Below are positions 36,971-48,294 of a DNA stretch of 64,000 bases, in pieces; positions within the stretch are counted from its first letter, which is position 1; the number at the start of each line of letters is the position of its first letter. The notes below the pieces were generated by a model. It had not been told where the DNA came from and made no database searches. It saw only the letters and a program-made list of their open reading frames with translations. The DNA lies in the NCBI GenBank assembly GCA_012927625.1, contig JABBOV010000014.1:1-64000 (forward strand), read 5' to 3'. Source of the DNA: Glaciimonas sp. GTDB lineage: Bacteria > Pseudomonadota > Gammaproteobacteria > Burkholderiales > Burkholderiaceae_D. The position numbers were made by a program, and so were the translations under genes.

Positions 36971-37855
36971 TCAGAGGACGCCCGTGGCGCGTTTTTTACG
37001 TTCCATCATGCGCAGGACGAATGGTGTGAAAATCAACTGCATCGCCAATTCCATTTTTCCGCCGGGTACCACGATGGTGTTGGCGCGCGACATGAATGAG
37101 CCGTCGATCATATTCAGCAGATACTGAAAATCGATTCCTTTCGGATTGGCGAAGCGGATTACTACAAAGCTCTCGTCGGGCGCGGGTATTTCACGCGCAA
37201 TGAAAGGATTAGAGGTATCCACACAAGGCACACGCTGAAAATTCACATGGGTGTGCGAGAACTGCGGACAGATGTGGTTCACATAATCCGGCATGCGGCG
37301 CAGGATGGTGTCGGTGACTGCCTCGGTCGAATAGCCGCGTTTGGACTTGTCGCGCCACAGCTTTTGAATCCACTCCAGATTAATGACCGGCACCACTCCG
37401 ATCAACAGGTCGGGATGTCGCGCGATATTGACCTCGTCGTTGACCACGCCGCCATGTAACCCCTCGTAAAATAGCAGGTCGGTATCAGCGGGCAAGTCCT
37501 CCCACGGGGTAAAGGTGCCGGGCTCTTGTTTGTAAGGCGCAGCTTCTTCGGTATCGTGCAGATATTTGCGACGCTTGGCGGTGCCGGTCTCTCCATAGGT
37601 GCGAAACAGCGTTTCAAGTTCCGCAAATAGATTGTTATCAGGACCGAAATGACTGAACTTCATATCGCCGATCTGTTCAGCAGCAGCAAGCTTCACCTTC
37701 ATTTCACTGCGATCGTAGCGATGAAAACTATCGCCTTCGATAATGACTGAGCGCACCTTTTCGCGGCGAAAGATATTTTCAAAGGTGCGGGTAACGGATG
37801 TGGTGCCCGCTCCTGACGAACCGGTAATGGCAATAATTGGGTGGCATTCAGACAT
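36971..37855 (-). CDS. cbbP: Phosphoribulokinase
   Basis: A 294-residue class I (bacterial octamer-type) phosphoribulokinase: P-loop-like PIIAITGSSGAGTTSVTRTF, VIIEGDSFHRYDRSEMK, LFYEGLHGGVVNDEVNI and GVVPVINLEWIQKLWRDKS. It makes ribulose 1,5-bisphosphate for RuBisCO. GGTG/AGGTG before the ATG; gap to cbbT 12 bp. Confidence 0.96.
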   Translation of the reverse strand: MSECHPIIAITGSSGAGTTSVTRTFENIFRREKVRSVIIEGDSFHRYDRSEMKVKLAAAEQIGDMKFSHFGPDNNLFAELETLFRTYGETGTAKRRKYLHDTEEAAPYKQEPGTFTPWEDLPADTDLLFYEGLHGGVVNDEVNIARHPDLLIGVVPVINLEWIQKLWRDKSKRGYSTEAVTDTILRRMPDYVNHICPQFSHTHVNFQRVPCVDTSNPFIAREIPAPDESFVVIRFANPKGIDFQYLLNMIDGSFMSRANTIVVPGGKMELAMQLIFTPFVLRMMERKKRATGVL

Positions 37856-37873
37856 GATGTGCTCTCGAAAAAA

Positions 37874-38962
37874 TTAATTAGATCCACGAAACAGACTGCG
37901 CTCATTGAATAGCGGATTCGGCAGATTATCCTTCTGCGGCGCATTGTGATAGCTCTCAATACGCTCGACTTCATTGCGCGAACCAAAGATGAGACCGATA
38001 CGTTGATGCAGCGATGTCGGTTGCACTGCCATGATCGATTGACGACCGGTACTGGCTTTACCGCCTGCCTGTTCCATGATGAAGCCGATCGGATTAGCTT
38101 CGTACAGCAGTCGCAGTCGACCTGGCTTGTCGGGATCCTTATAGTCGCGTGGATACATAAAGACACCACCGCGCATCAGAATGCGGTGCGCTTCGGCCAC
38201 CATCGAGGCAATCCAGCGCATATTGAAGTCCTTGTCGCGCATCCCGGTTTTACCGGCCATACACTCATTCACATAGCGTTTAATCGGTTCTTCCCAGAAG
38301 CGGCTATTCGATGCGTTGATCGCAAATTCATTCGTCTCTGGCGGAATTTGCAAGCTGGGATGGGTCAAAATGAATTCGCCCAAATTAGGGTCGAGGGTGA
38401 AGCCGTTGACGCCGTTCCCTACCGTCAGAACTAACATGGTTGCCGGCCCATAAATGGCATAACCTGCAGCCAATTGCTGCACACCCGGTTGCAGGAAATC
38501 CTTTTCACTGACGCTTTGGACACCGTCCGGTGCGCGCAGTATTGAGAAAATACTGCCCACCGACACATTGACGTCGATATTGGAAGAACCATCGAGAGGG
38601 TCAAACACCAACAGGTATTTCCCTTTGGGAAACGGATGCGGAATTTGATACGGATCCTCCATTTCTTCGGATACCATTCCGGCCAGTTGGCCACCCCATT
38701 CCGTAACATGCAAGAAAGCATCGTTACTCATGATATCGAGATTTTTCTGTGTTTCACCTTGGACATTGATGGTGCCACCGGCTCCACCCGCATTGCCGAG
38801 CACACCGCCCAACGCGCCAAAAGCAGTGGCACGCGCAATGCTCTTGCATGCCAGTGCAACATTCAGAATCAAGCCATTGAAATCACCGCTGGCTTCTGGA
38901 TAACGGCGCCGTTCTTCAATCAGGAACTGGGTCAGGGTGGTGCGATACTGGGTTAAGGGCAT
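37874..38962 (-). CDS. cbbF: Fructose-1,6-bisphosphatase, class I
   Basis: A 362-residue enzyme from ATG 38962 (GGAG in the ribosome site; the longer frame to 39064 is not family-like). Metal and substrate motifs: [33 protein letters not shown], and [18 protein letters not shown]. It acts in regeneration of ribulose bisphosphate. Confidence 0.95.
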   Translation of the reverse strand: MPLTQYRTTLTQFLIEERRRYPEASGDFNGLILNVALACKSIARATAFGALGGVLGNAGGAGGTINVQGETQKNLDIMSNDAFLHVTEWGGQLAGMVSEEMEDPYQIPHPFPKGKYLLVFDPLDGSSNIDVNVSVGSIFSILRAPDGVQSVSEKDFLQPGVQQLAAGYAIYGPATMLVLTVGNGVNGFTLDPNLGEFILTHPSLQIPPETNEFAINASNSRFWEEPIKRYVNECMAGKTGMRDKDFNMRWIASMVAEAHRILMRGGVFMYPRDYKDPDKPGRLRLLYEANPIGFIMEQAGGKASTGRQSIMAVQPTSLHQRIGLIFGSRNEVERIESYHNAPQKDNLPNPLFNERSLFRGSN

Positions 38963-38981
38963 GATGATCTCCGCTCGGTTT

Positions 38982-39677
38982 TTATAGGTTGAGGGCTTGC
39001 GCGCGTAGTTGCTGCATGATGGTGCGGTACCCTTTATCTGGGTCAGGTGCGCTAAAAACTGCACTACCTGCTACAAAGGTATCGGCTCCAGCTTGCCGAA
39101 TAACACCGATGTTGTCTGCCCTGACGCCGCCATCGACCTCAAGCCATATGTTGTGACCGCCGGCAGCTTGGTGGGCATCGATACGAGCGCGTACTGCTGT
39201 TAGTTTTGTGAGCGTACTGGGGATAAATTTCTGGCCAGCAAAGCCTGGGTTGACGCTCATTAGCAGCACCATGTCGATTTTATCCATGACATAGTCGAGC
39301 AAATCCAGTGGCATGGCGGGATTGAATACCAACCCGGCCTTGCAGCCATGCTCGCGGATCAGGCTGAGGGTGCGGTCGACGTGGCGGCTCGCTTCCGGGT
39401 GAAAGGTGATGAAATTGGCGCCCGCCTTCGCGAACAGTGGAATCAGCGCATCCACCGGTTCGACCATCAGATGCACGTCGATTGGGATCGTGACATGCGG
39501 GCGGATCGCTTCGCACACCAGCGGCCCAATGGTCAGATTGGGTACGTAGTGGTTATCCATTACGTCGAAATGGACCAGGTCGGCCCCGGCGGCTTCAATG
39601 GCGCGCACTTCTTCTCCCAGACGGGAAAAATCGGCAGAAAGAATGGATGGCGCAATGCGAATCTCTGAGGTTTTCAT
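38982..39677 (-). CDS. cbbE: Ribulose-phosphate 3-epimerase
   Basis: A 231-residue TIM barrel: [70 protein letters not shown] and [16 protein letters not shown] hold the metal ligands and catalytic acids. ATG 39677 is chosen; the upstream in-frame extension (to 39815) belongs to cbbY DNA. Confidence 0.95.
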   Translation of the reverse strand: MKTSEIRIAPSILSADFSRLGEEVRAIEAAGADLVHFDVMDNHYVPNLTIGPLVCEAIRPHVTIPIDVHLMVEPVDALIPLFAKAGANFITFHPEASRHVDRTLSLIREHGCKAGLVFNPAMPLDLLDYVMDKIDMVLLMSVNPGFAGQKFIPSTLTKLTAVRARIDAHQAAGGHNIWLEVDGGVRADNIGVIRQAGADTFVAGSAVFSAPDPDKGYRTIMQQLRAQALNL

Positions 39678-39678
39678 T

Positions 39679-40446
39679 TTAAGCCGCCTCAAATAAAGTG
39701 CCGTTATGCCAGCGCCGCAGCGCTGCCAGATCGACCCAGCGCTGATCGGCACCCGGAACATGCTGTCCCATCGGTTGGTTTGGGTCACCCAAATGCGGCA
39801 GCACGAGAAGTGCATCGGTGAACCGGTGCCCGACCGTATAAACGGTTGGCGTAATCAATGTCGCAATCCCCGCCGCATGTGCTGCGCGCAGCCCATTCTC
39901 CGAATCTTCGAAAGCCAGACACTCTGATGCCGGCAGTGCAAGTGCTTCGAGTGCGGCCAGATACACATCCGGTGCCGGTTTTTTGTTTTTGACTGTGGAC
40001 CCATCGCATACGGTAACAAACAGCCTGCGCCAATCGCTGCCCAGCGGCGTGCGCAGCAGCGCATCGATATTGGCAGGCGTGGTGGTAGAGGCTATCGCCA
40101 TCGGCATCTGCGCTGCATAGGCTTCGCGAATCAGCCTTAGCATACCGGGGCGCAAGGAAAGCTTGCCGCCACTGACCATAGCTTCATAATGCTGCGTCTT
40201 GGCAGCATGCACAGCGTCAATCATGTCCTTGACCCTGCGCCCGCCCGCCTCTTCCGGGTTAATCATGTTCCAGTAATACAGGAGCCGTTCTTTGCCGCCT
40301 GCCACATCGAGCAGGCCGGCATAAAGAGACTCGCTCCAGTTCCAATCCGGCCCAACCTCTGCAAACGCCGCGTTAAATGCATTGCGATGCGCTGTCTCGG
40401 TATCGGCCAGAGTGCCGTCCACATCAAAGATCAGTGCCTTTAACAT
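39679..40446 (-). CDS. cbbY: CbbY-type HAD phosphatase (xylulose-1,5-bisphosphatase)
   Basis: A 255-residue HAD protein: [54 protein letters not shown] and [20 protein letters not shown]. CbbY of red-type RuBisCO operons destroys the inhibitor xylulose-1,5-bisphosphate. It overlaps cbbX by seven bases and directly abuts cbbE. Confidence 0.93.
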   Translation of the reverse strand: MLKALIFDVDGTLADTETAHRNAFNAAFAEVGPDWNWSESLYAGLLDVAGGKERLLYYWNMINPEEAGGRRVKDMIDAVHAAKTQHYEAMVSGGKLSLRPGMLRLIREAYAAQMPMAIASTTTPANIDALLRTPLGSDWRRLFVTVCDGSTVKNKKPAPDVYLAALEALALPASECLAFEDSENGLRAAHAAGIATLITPTVYTVGHRFTDALLVLPHLGDPNQPMGQHVPGADQRWVDLAALRRWHNGTLFEAA

Positions 40447-41372
40447 GCTGCTTTCTCCTTCGCATCGGTCTGCGGGTTTTGCTTTGTAAATACGCGACTG
40501 GCCAGCAAATCAGGTGCAGTGATGGTCGTCAGTGATAAATCATCAGCTACCGAGGCTGGGTCTTGCATTAGTCGTGACGCATGTCGCAGCCGCGCCCGAT
40601 CCAGTGCATTACGCACGCTACGTGCGTTGGCAAAGTGCGGCTGCGCCATGCGACGTTCCAAATAATCGGCAAATACTCGCCTCGCATCGTCGTCAAAGTG
40701 GTATTGCATGGTTTCCAGCATCAGGTCGGCGATCTGCGCCAATTCATCGACGCCGTAGTCGGGAAAGTCAATGTGATGTGCAATCCGCGAGGACATGCCG
40801 GGATTGGATTCGAAAAACCGATCCATACGGTACTTGTAACCGGCTAGAATCACCACCAGATCGTCACGATTGTTCTCCATCACTTGCAGCAGAATTTCAA
40901 TTGCTTCCTGGCCGTAATCACGCTCGTTTTCCGGGCGATACAGGTAATACGCTTCGTCGATGAACAGTACACCGCCCATCGCTTTCTTTAGAACTTCCTT
41001 GGTCTTGGGTGCAGTGTGGCCGATATATTGGCCTACCAGATCGTCGCGTGTTACCGCGATTAAATGCCCTTTACGGATATAACCCAGGCTATGCAATATG
41101 GCTGCCATACGTAAGGCAACAGTCGTTTTCCCTGTGCCTGGATTTCCAGAAAAACACATGTGCAGGCTCGGAGCTCCCGCCGAAAAGCCGCGTTCCGTGC
41201 GTAGTTTGTCCACTAACAACAATGCTGCAATGTCACGGATGCGTTGCTTGACCGGTGCCAGGCCAATCAACTCGCGATCCAGCTGCGCCAGTAGTTCCGT
41301 AATGCCGGAACTGGCTAGTGCCAGCGCAAACGGATTTGTTGGTGCGGCTGGTGTGATGTTCGGCGTTTGCAT
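40440..41372 (-). CDS. cbbX: Red-type RuBisCO activase CbbX
   Basis: A 310-residue AAA+ protein: Walker [20 protein letters not shown], pore loop region [20 protein letters not shown], Walker [19 protein letters not shown], and the C-terminal arginine segment [16 protein letters not shown]. CbbX remodels inhibited form IC RuBisCO by pulling on the large-subunit C-terminus; its presence fits the RuBisCO type here. Confidence 0.96.
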   Translation of the reverse strand: MQTPNITPAAPTNPFALALASSGITELLAQLDRELIGLAPVKQRIRDIAALLLVDKLRTERGFSAGAPSLHMCFSGNPGTGKTTVALRMAAILHSLGYIRKGHLIAVTRDDLVGQYIGHTAPKTKEVLKKAMGGVLFIDEAYYLYRPENERDYGQEAIEILLQVMENNRDDLVVILAGYKYRMDRFFESNPGMSSRIAHHIDFPDYGVDELAQIADLMLETMQYHFDDDARRVFADYLERRMAQPHFANARSVRNALDRARLRHASRLMQDPASVADDLSLTTITAPDLLASRVFTKQNPQTDAKEKAAC

Positions 41373-41405
41373 GATGAACTCGATATAAAGACAATGAAAG
41401 ACGGA

Positions 41406-41825
41406 TCAGTAACGCGCACCCTCTGGTCTGGCCTGCACCGCATAGCTCTCGATGCTGTAACGAATCGTGCGGCCAGCCTCTTCATGACGAACCAATCGAA
41501 AGCCTGGCTCGACTTCAGGGCGGTTGACGATAAACGCCATCACCAGAGATTCCACTCCTTGACTGGAATCAAACGCCGTCATCCGAATGTAATAGTTGGC
41601 AAATGTCTTACGGCAGTTTGTCAGTTCCTGCATGATCCCGGCCGGGTCGCGCAGATCGAACATCGGCGGCCCGAACATTTCCCAATAGGTATTGCGTGGA
41701 TGTGGGTCGTCGGTATATTCGATTGCCAGCGCCCAGCCTTTACCGAGGCAATAATCTATCTGTTTGGTGATTTGCTCGTCGGTTAGATCGGGCAAAAATG
41801 AAAATGTGCCTTGTGTAATTCGCAT
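41406..41825 (-). CDS. cbbS: RuBisCO small subunit (form IC)
   Basis: A 139-residue protein starting [19 protein letters not shown], with [20 protein letters not shown] and [19 protein letters not shown]. The long C-terminal extension ([20 protein letters not shown]) is the beta-hairpin typical of red-type small subunits. ATG 41825 rather than 41840 follows the family start. Confidence 0.96.
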   Translation of the reverse strand: MRITQGTFSFLPDLTDEQITKQIDYCLGKGWALAIEYTDDPHPRNTYWEMFGPPMFDLRDPAGIMQELTNCRKTFANYYIRMTAFDSSQGVESLVMAFIVNRPEVEPGFRLVRHEEAGRTIRYSIESYAVQARPEGARY

Positions 41826-41867
41826 GGTATTCCTCTTCAATTCTTTATATGAACGTGCTTGTTCGCG

Positions 41868-43400
<1,533 letters not shown>

Positions 43401-43434
43401 TCAGGTCTAATAAATAAAAATTTAAATTTCATCA
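43401..43434. promoter_or_regulatory. Probable CbbR operator
   Basis: Two matches to the TNA-N7-TNA core bound by CbbR-type LysR regulators lie in the 127-bp cbbL-cbbR gap: TCA-GGTCTAA-TAA (43401-43413) and TTA-AATTTCA-TCA (43422-43434). They are 21 bp apart, two helical turns, as expected for a LysR tetramer. The motif is short, so the evidence is the pairing and place. Confidence 0.6.
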
Positions 43435-43458
43435 GTAAATACTTATATATTGATTGCC

Positions 43459-44370
43459 ATGCGCCGCTATACCCTCCGCCAACTCGATACCTTTCTCGAA
43501 GTCGCACGCCAACTGTCGATTTCGCGTGCTGCTGAAAAGCTGCACGTCACACAGCCGGCGGTATCCATGCAGATGCGACTACTTGAAGAAGCGGTCGGCA
43601 TGCCGCTCTATGAGCAGACCGGCCGCAAGATTCAGCTCACAGATGCCGGGCAGGACTTTCAGCAGTACGCGATTGCTGCCATTGCGCAGTTGAAGCAGCT
43701 GGAAGATGCGATGGCGGAACGGCGTGGCATCAAGAAGGGGCGTGTTGAACTGGCAATCGTCAGCACCGCGAAGTATTTCGTGCCGATGCTATTGGTGCGC
43801 TTTCGCAAGAAGTTCCCCTCCATTGAAGTGGCGTTACAGATTCACAACCGCGAGAGCATCATGAGCTTGCTCACGCGTAACGAAATTGACCTGGTAATCA
43901 TGGGACACACTCCCGACACTATCGAATGTTCTGCCACCGCCTTTGCAACCAATCCGATGGGAGTTATCTGTGCACCGGAGCATCCTTTGTCGCGCAGACG
44001 TCATGCGCCATTGTCAATACTGGACGAGCAAGATTTTGTGGTGCGGGAAAGCGGTTCCGGCACCCGAAAATTAATGGAGCAACTATTTGCCGAATATGGA
44101 ATAAACCCGCATATCGTGATGGAAATGCCGAGCAATGAAACCATCAAACAGGCTGTCATGGCAGGTATGGGGCTGAGTTTCCTGTCGCTGCGCACCACCC
44201 GGCACGAGCTTGCGTCTGGCCATCTGGTGCTGTTGGATATTGACGGTTTGCCGGTTGTGCGCCAATGGCATGTTACGCACTTGGCATCAAAACGGCTATC
44301 GCCAGCGGCCAGCGTGTTGAAGTCCTTTATGATTGAAGAGGCAGGGCCGCTGATTAATCTCTGGGCGTGA
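43459..44370 (+). CDS. cbbR: LysR-type regulator CbbR
   Basis: A 303-residue LysR regulator: helix-turn-helix YTLRQLDTFLEVARQLSISR and KLHVTQPAVSMQMRLLEEAV, then an effector domain (VELAIVSTAKYFVPMLLVRF, FVVRESGSGTRKLMEQLF). Divergent from cbbL, the normal place for CbbR, which activates the operon in response to cell carbon and redox state. ATG 43459 is used in place of TTG 43450. Its 3' end faces hoxJ 16 bp away. Confidence 0.95.
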   Translation: MRRYTLRQLDTFLEVARQLSISRAAEKLHVTQPAVSMQMRLLEEAVGMPLYEQTGRKIQLTDAGQDFQQYAIAAIAQLKQLEDAMAERRGIKKGRVELAIVSTAKYFVPMLLVRFRKKFPSIEVALQIHNRESIMSLLTRNEIDLVIMGHTPDTIECSATAFATNPMGVICAPEHPLSRRRHAPLSILDEQDFVVRESGSGTRKLMEQLFAEYGINPHIVMEMPSNETIKQAVMAGMGLSFLSLRTTRHELASGHLVLLDIDGLPVVRQWHVTHLASKRLSPAASVLKSFMIEEAGPLINLWA

Positions 44371-44386
44371 TGTCGGTACAGAACAA

Positions 44387-45766
44387 CTATTCGAGCGGCG
44401 CCAGCGGCAGTTCGATCACGAATTCCGCGCCGCCCTCTGGATGGTTGCGCGCGTACAGCCTGCCCGTGTGCTGCTCAATAATGCCGTAGCTGATCGAAAG
44501 CCCAAGACCGGTTCCCTTGCCGACCGGCTTGGTGGTGAAAAACGGGTCAAAGATATGGGCCAAATGATCCGGTGCAATTCCGCTGCCATTGTCATGCAGG
44601 AAAAGCGAAACGGTGTGTACATCAACCTGGGCTGTAATCCATAACTGCGGCGTAACGACAGTGGCCGCCTGTGCAGCATCGTACGCATTGGTAATCAGGT
44701 TCATCAACACTTGCAGCAGTTTGCCGGTATTGCCCATTACGTTCAACTCTGCTCCCGGTGCCCAGTGCACGATAAATTGTCGCGCGACACCTTTGCTGAT
44801 CCAGTGAATAGCGCGTTCAATGACGTCGTTGAGATCCACCTTGATACGCTCTTCCCGGTCTACTGCAGAAAAGCGTTTAAGCCCATTAACAATGTCGGTA
44901 GTGCGGTGTGCGCCTTCCAGCGTACCCTCGATCAGCGATGGCAGATCGAGCAGAATGTGGTCGATGCGCAGCTTCTCACGCAAGGCAAGCAATCCGTCTT
45001 GCGAAGCTTTTTCATGCAGTGCCGTCACATATAAGGTCAATCGTTCGCTGTAGCGCTTGAGCGCATGCACGTTACCCAGAACAAAACTAATCGGGTTATT
45101 CAACTCATGCGCGACACCCGCAACCAACCGCCCAAGCGACGCCATTTTTTCCGAATGGAGCAATTGCTGTTGGGTGCGCTTGAGCGCTTCGTGGGTGTCG
45201 CTCAGCTCCCCATACGCTCGCTTGAGTTCTCCCATCGGGCGCCCTACAAACACATAACCGACCCGTCTCCCCAGACTATCCCGCCTTTGCGTGCAGTTCA
45301 CATCGACTGGCACCGCACCGCGCACGGAATGGACTAGGTTAAGCTCGACGACCTTGCTGGTAATCTGCGGTGAGGCTTGTTCGATGACTCGCCGGATGGC
45401 GTCGATGCTGACGGAATCGGCCAGCAATTGATAGATTGGCATGCCGCGTAGATCATCTTCGTCCAAGCCGACCAGCTTACGTAATGCGGCATTAGTTTCT
45501 TCAATATTACCCGCCCGATTGCAGGCGATCAGCACATCCGACATGGCCGACAAGACACTGAAAATGAACTGCTGCGAATCTTCAAGCTGGGCGTTTTTTT
45601 CTTCAAGGACAATTTCATCCTTAACCAGTTGCGAATAGACCTCGTCCATTTTATGAATCACGTCCATCCACATTGCCTCATCAATGCCCTCCATTGACAG
45701 GGCGGCAGACGATGTCCCGCCATCGCCAGAGACGGCATCTTCAGAAATGGATTTGCGATGCGACAT
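44387..45766 (-). CDS. hoxJ: Hydrogenase-regulating sensor histidine kinase HoxJ
   Basis: A 459-residue kinase: N-terminal coiled region and PAS domain (about 60-180, SAMSDVLIACNRAGNIEET), H-box LGRLVAGVAHELNNPISFVL, N-box VLMNLITNAYDAAQ, and G-boxes LFLHDNGSGIAPDHL and GKGTGLGLSISYGI. No membrane helices, so it is cytoplasmic. It follows hoxC by 25 bp. In C. necator HoxJ binds the H2-sensing HoxBC and controls HoxA. Confidence 0.9.
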   Translation of the reverse strand: MSHRKSISEDAVSGDGGTSSAALSMEGIDEAMWMDVIHKMDEVYSQLVKDEIVLEEKNAQLEDSQQFIFSVLSAMSDVLIACNRAGNIEETNAALRKLVGLDEDDLRGMPIYQLLADSVSIDAIRRVIEQASPQITSKVVELNLVHSVRGAVPVDVNCTQRRDSLGRRVGYVFVGRPMGELKRAYGELSDTHEALKRTQQQLLHSEKMASLGRLVAGVAHELNNPISFVLGNVHALKRYSERLTLYVTALHEKASQDGLLALREKLRIDHILLDLPSLIEGTLEGAHRTTDIVNGLKRFSAVDREERIKVDLNDVIERAIHWISKGVARQFIVHWAPGAELNVMGNTGKLLQVLMNLITNAYDAAQAATVVTPQLWITAQVDVHTVSLFLHDNGSGIAPDHLAHIFDPFFTTKPVGKGTGLGLSISYGIIEQHTGRLYARNHPEGGAEFVIELPLAPLE

Positions 45767-45791
45767 GACTGGATTTAGAAAAATAACAGCA

Positions 45792-47252
45792 TTAATGCAC
45801 GGTGCAAACCATGCAGGGATCAAACGAGCGCACGATATGCTGCACCGCCACCGGCATCTCCTCGCCTGGCCGTACCTCGGCACCTACCAGCGCCGCTTCC
45901 AGCGCGCCGGGGACGCCTTTGGCATCGCGCGGCGAGAAGTTCCAGGAAGTAGGCGCGATAATCTGGTAATTGGCAATTTTGCCTTTGCGAATCGATACCC
46001 AGTGGCCCAGGCTCCCGCGCGCGGCTTCCGTCAATCCCATGCCGTCGGCATTTTGCGGCAAGGTCTCTTCGATAAAATAAGGTGCATCGGTGCGTAAGGA
46101 TTTGATCCATTGTTCCATCGCCGGCACCACTAGCGCCAGTTCCAGCAATCGCGCCAGCACACGGGTATAAACGGTCCCTCCGCAGCGCTTTACGGCATCG
46201 CGAATCAAAGGATGCCCATCGACCAGTTGTCGCGCCAGAGCCCCCGTTTCCAGCACCCGTCCATCAAGCCGGGGCGCTTTGTTCCAGGTGTAGGCATCGG
46301 GTTTGTCGATATCGGGCAAGGTCACGCCTTGGCTCGGGTGCCGCGGCCCGCCGGCACCGACCAGCCAGGCATGGGTGGCATCTTCGCCGATCCCGGCAGT
46401 ATTCAGCGGTAAGCCCTGATTGCGCAGAGCATCCCAGACTCCGCGTGCAAACGTCAGTTCACCCTCCGGCAACGGATACGAACCATTCGACATGTACAGT
46501 CCTGGCCCTTGCCCCATGTGATCCAGTCCGATCTGCCAGGCCAGCGTCAAGAACAGGCGCAGATCGCCATGATCGGGTGCGGCAGCAGCGTGCCATTCAC
46601 GCAGCGCCGCTTCGCTGTCAATGGCGGCGATGTGTTCCAGTTGGGTGCCAAACAGGGTTTGTTCCAGGAACGCCCGGAATTCCCGCACGCGTGCCAGCAG
46701 GCGAATACGCTCACTGGCATCGACCGCGCGCGATGAACCGGTCGGCTGGATCGCGTGCGTATGCGGCCATTTGCCGCCGAGGGTGCCGAGTAGTGTGAAC
46801 CACCGCTGGCGCGCCGCCAACGTCAATCGCGTATGCTTTCCTTGCTGGGCAGTAAAACGTTCTTGCACGGCCGCATGCCACGGCTGTTGTGCGTAATCGG
46901 AGCGCGCAAAATCCGGCATAAAAAAGAGGTAAAAATGGGTCAGATGGTCGGCTAGATTTTCTGTCGCCAGCATCAGGTTGGTGACCCGCTGTCCATTCGG
47001 CGGCGGCGTCACACCCATCGCATCGGCCAGCGCGCGCGCTGCCGCCACCGATTGCGAAACCGAACAAATACCACAGATACGCGGCACGTAGATCAGCGCA
47101 TCCATTGCTGGCTTATTTAGCAAAATCTGCTCAAAGCCGCGGTACATGGGAGCGTTGACACGCGCGCTTTGAACCCGGCCATCGGCGACTTCCAGACTTA
47201 CTTCGAGGTCGCCTTCAACCCGATTGAACGGGCCGACAATCAATCGCGTCAT
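45792..47252 (-). CDS. hoxC: Regulatory (H2-sensing) hydrogenase large subunit
   Basis: A 486-residue NiFe large subunit. Nickel ligands are in YVPRICGICSVSQSVAAA and at the end, SFDPCMVCTVH. The protein stops exactly after the final His, with no extension to be cleaved, which is the hallmark of H2-sensor hydrogenases (HoxC/HupV) and means it needs no HoxW-type protease. Partner of HoxB just upstream (7-bp gap). Confidence 0.94.
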   Translation of the reverse strand: MTRLIVGPFNRVEGDLEVSLEVADGRVQSARVNAPMYRGFEQILLNKPAMDALIYVPRICGICSVSQSVAAARALADAMGVTPPPNGQRVTNLMLATENLADHLTHFYLFFMPDFARSDYAQQPWHAAVQERFTAQQGKHTRLTLAARQRWFTLLGTLGGKWPHTHAIQPTGSSRAVDASERIRLLARVREFRAFLEQTLFGTQLEHIAAIDSEAALREWHAAAAPDHGDLRLFLTLAWQIGLDHMGQGPGLYMSNGSYPLPEGELTFARGVWDALRNQGLPLNTAGIGEDATHAWLVGAGGPRHPSQGVTLPDIDKPDAYTWNKAPRLDGRVLETGALARQLVDGHPLIRDAVKRCGGTVYTRVLARLLELALVVPAMEQWIKSLRTDAPYFIEETLPQNADGMGLTEAARGSLGHWVSIRKGKIANYQIIAPTSWNFSPRDAKGVPGALEAALVGAEVRPGEEMPVAVQHIVRSFDPCMVCTVH

Positions 47253-47259
47253 GGCATCC

Positions 47260-48294
47260 TCATTTCAGGCGTGTCTTGCGAATCGCAGGTACCACCACCA
47301 AGTGGTCAGCCGTTGCGTTTTCGCGCACCCGTTTGGGCGTAGCCGATTTCGACAGCGATGCCAGCGCGATAAACCAGGCTTTTGGCATATCGGTCGGCAG
47401 GCCAATCGGGATACCGGCGATTTTCGGTGTGACATGAAATGCATGACCAGGCTCTTCAAAGCCGGGCTCGGTACAACTAATGCAGGCATAACCGCCGCGA
47501 GTGCAGGAACCATCGCCATTCCATAACCGTGTATTGCAATCGGCATGCACTTGCGTGCCCTTGCAACCCATGTGCTCCATCATGCAGCCTAGGTCGGACG
47601 GCTTTTCTGCGCTGGCTTTAAATTCATAAAATTCGTTGCGGGTGCAACCGTGATGCACCAGATGATCAGCATAAAAGCGTGGCCGTCCCAGTGCATCCAT
47701 CTGGCTCGCATCAAACAGGTCTGCCGCTAAAGCCATCAAAGTTTCGAGAACCCAGTTAGGATGCGTCGGACAGCCCGCGACATTAATCACCGACAGCCCG
47801 GTACGCGAGCGGTAATCCGCACCCAATAATCCACCGACCTGATCGCCTTCATATTGCAAACCGCAGGCATCGGTCGGATTGCTGCCAGCTGCCGTAATGC
47901 CGCCATATGCGGCACAGGTGCCGACCGCCACCGTGTAATCGGCCACTGCTGCCAGTGCCTGCACCCATTCAATCATCGGCTTGCCAGTACCTGCCAGAAT
48001 ATGAAAGCGGCCAGTGCCATGCGGTCCGCGCAGCATCGAACCTTCAACACAAAGCGCATGCAGCGGCATCTCGCCGTCAATGCAGGCGCGCAGGATACGC
48101 AAGGCATCGGCACCGCTCTCGATCGACAGTGACGGATGCCACAGCATATTGATGCCGGCATCGGTAAGCGCGCCGAAAAAATCTGGTGTGTCTGCACACA
48201 ACAGCGACATGCTGCAGCCGCCGCAACCGCCAGACTGCAGCCACAATACGTTGAAACCTGTTTTTTTCGTTTCGAAGACAGTAGAAGACCTCAT
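47260..48294 (-). CDS. hoxB: Regulatory hydrogenase small subunit
   Basis: A 344-residue Fe-S subunit: LWLQSGGCGGCSMSLLCADT for the proximal cluster, TCAAYGGITAAGSNPTDACG, NVAGCPTHPNWVLETLMAL, and medial/distal cluster cysteines in MEHMGCKGTQVHADCNTRL and CTRGGYACISCTEPGFEEPG. There is no twin-arginine signal peptide, so it stays in the cytoplasm, as in the HoxB/HupU sensor group. It overlaps hoxA by four bases. Confidence 0.94.
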   Translation of the reverse strand: MRSSTVFETKKTGFNVLWLQSGGCGGCSMSLLCADTPDFFGALTDAGINMLWHPSLSIESGADALRILRACIDGEMPLHALCVEGSMLRGPHGTGRFHILAGTGKPMIEWVQALAAVADYTVAVGTCAAYGGITAAGSNPTDACGLQYEGDQVGGLLGADYRSRTGLSVINVAGCPTHPNWVLETLMALAADLFDASQMDALGRPRFYADHLVHHGCTRNEFYEFKASAEKPSDLGCMMEHMGCKGTQVHADCNTRLWNGDGSCTRGGYACISCTEPGFEEPGHAFHVTPKIAGIPIGLPTDMPKAWFIALASLSKSATPKRVRENATADHLVVVPAIRKTRLK

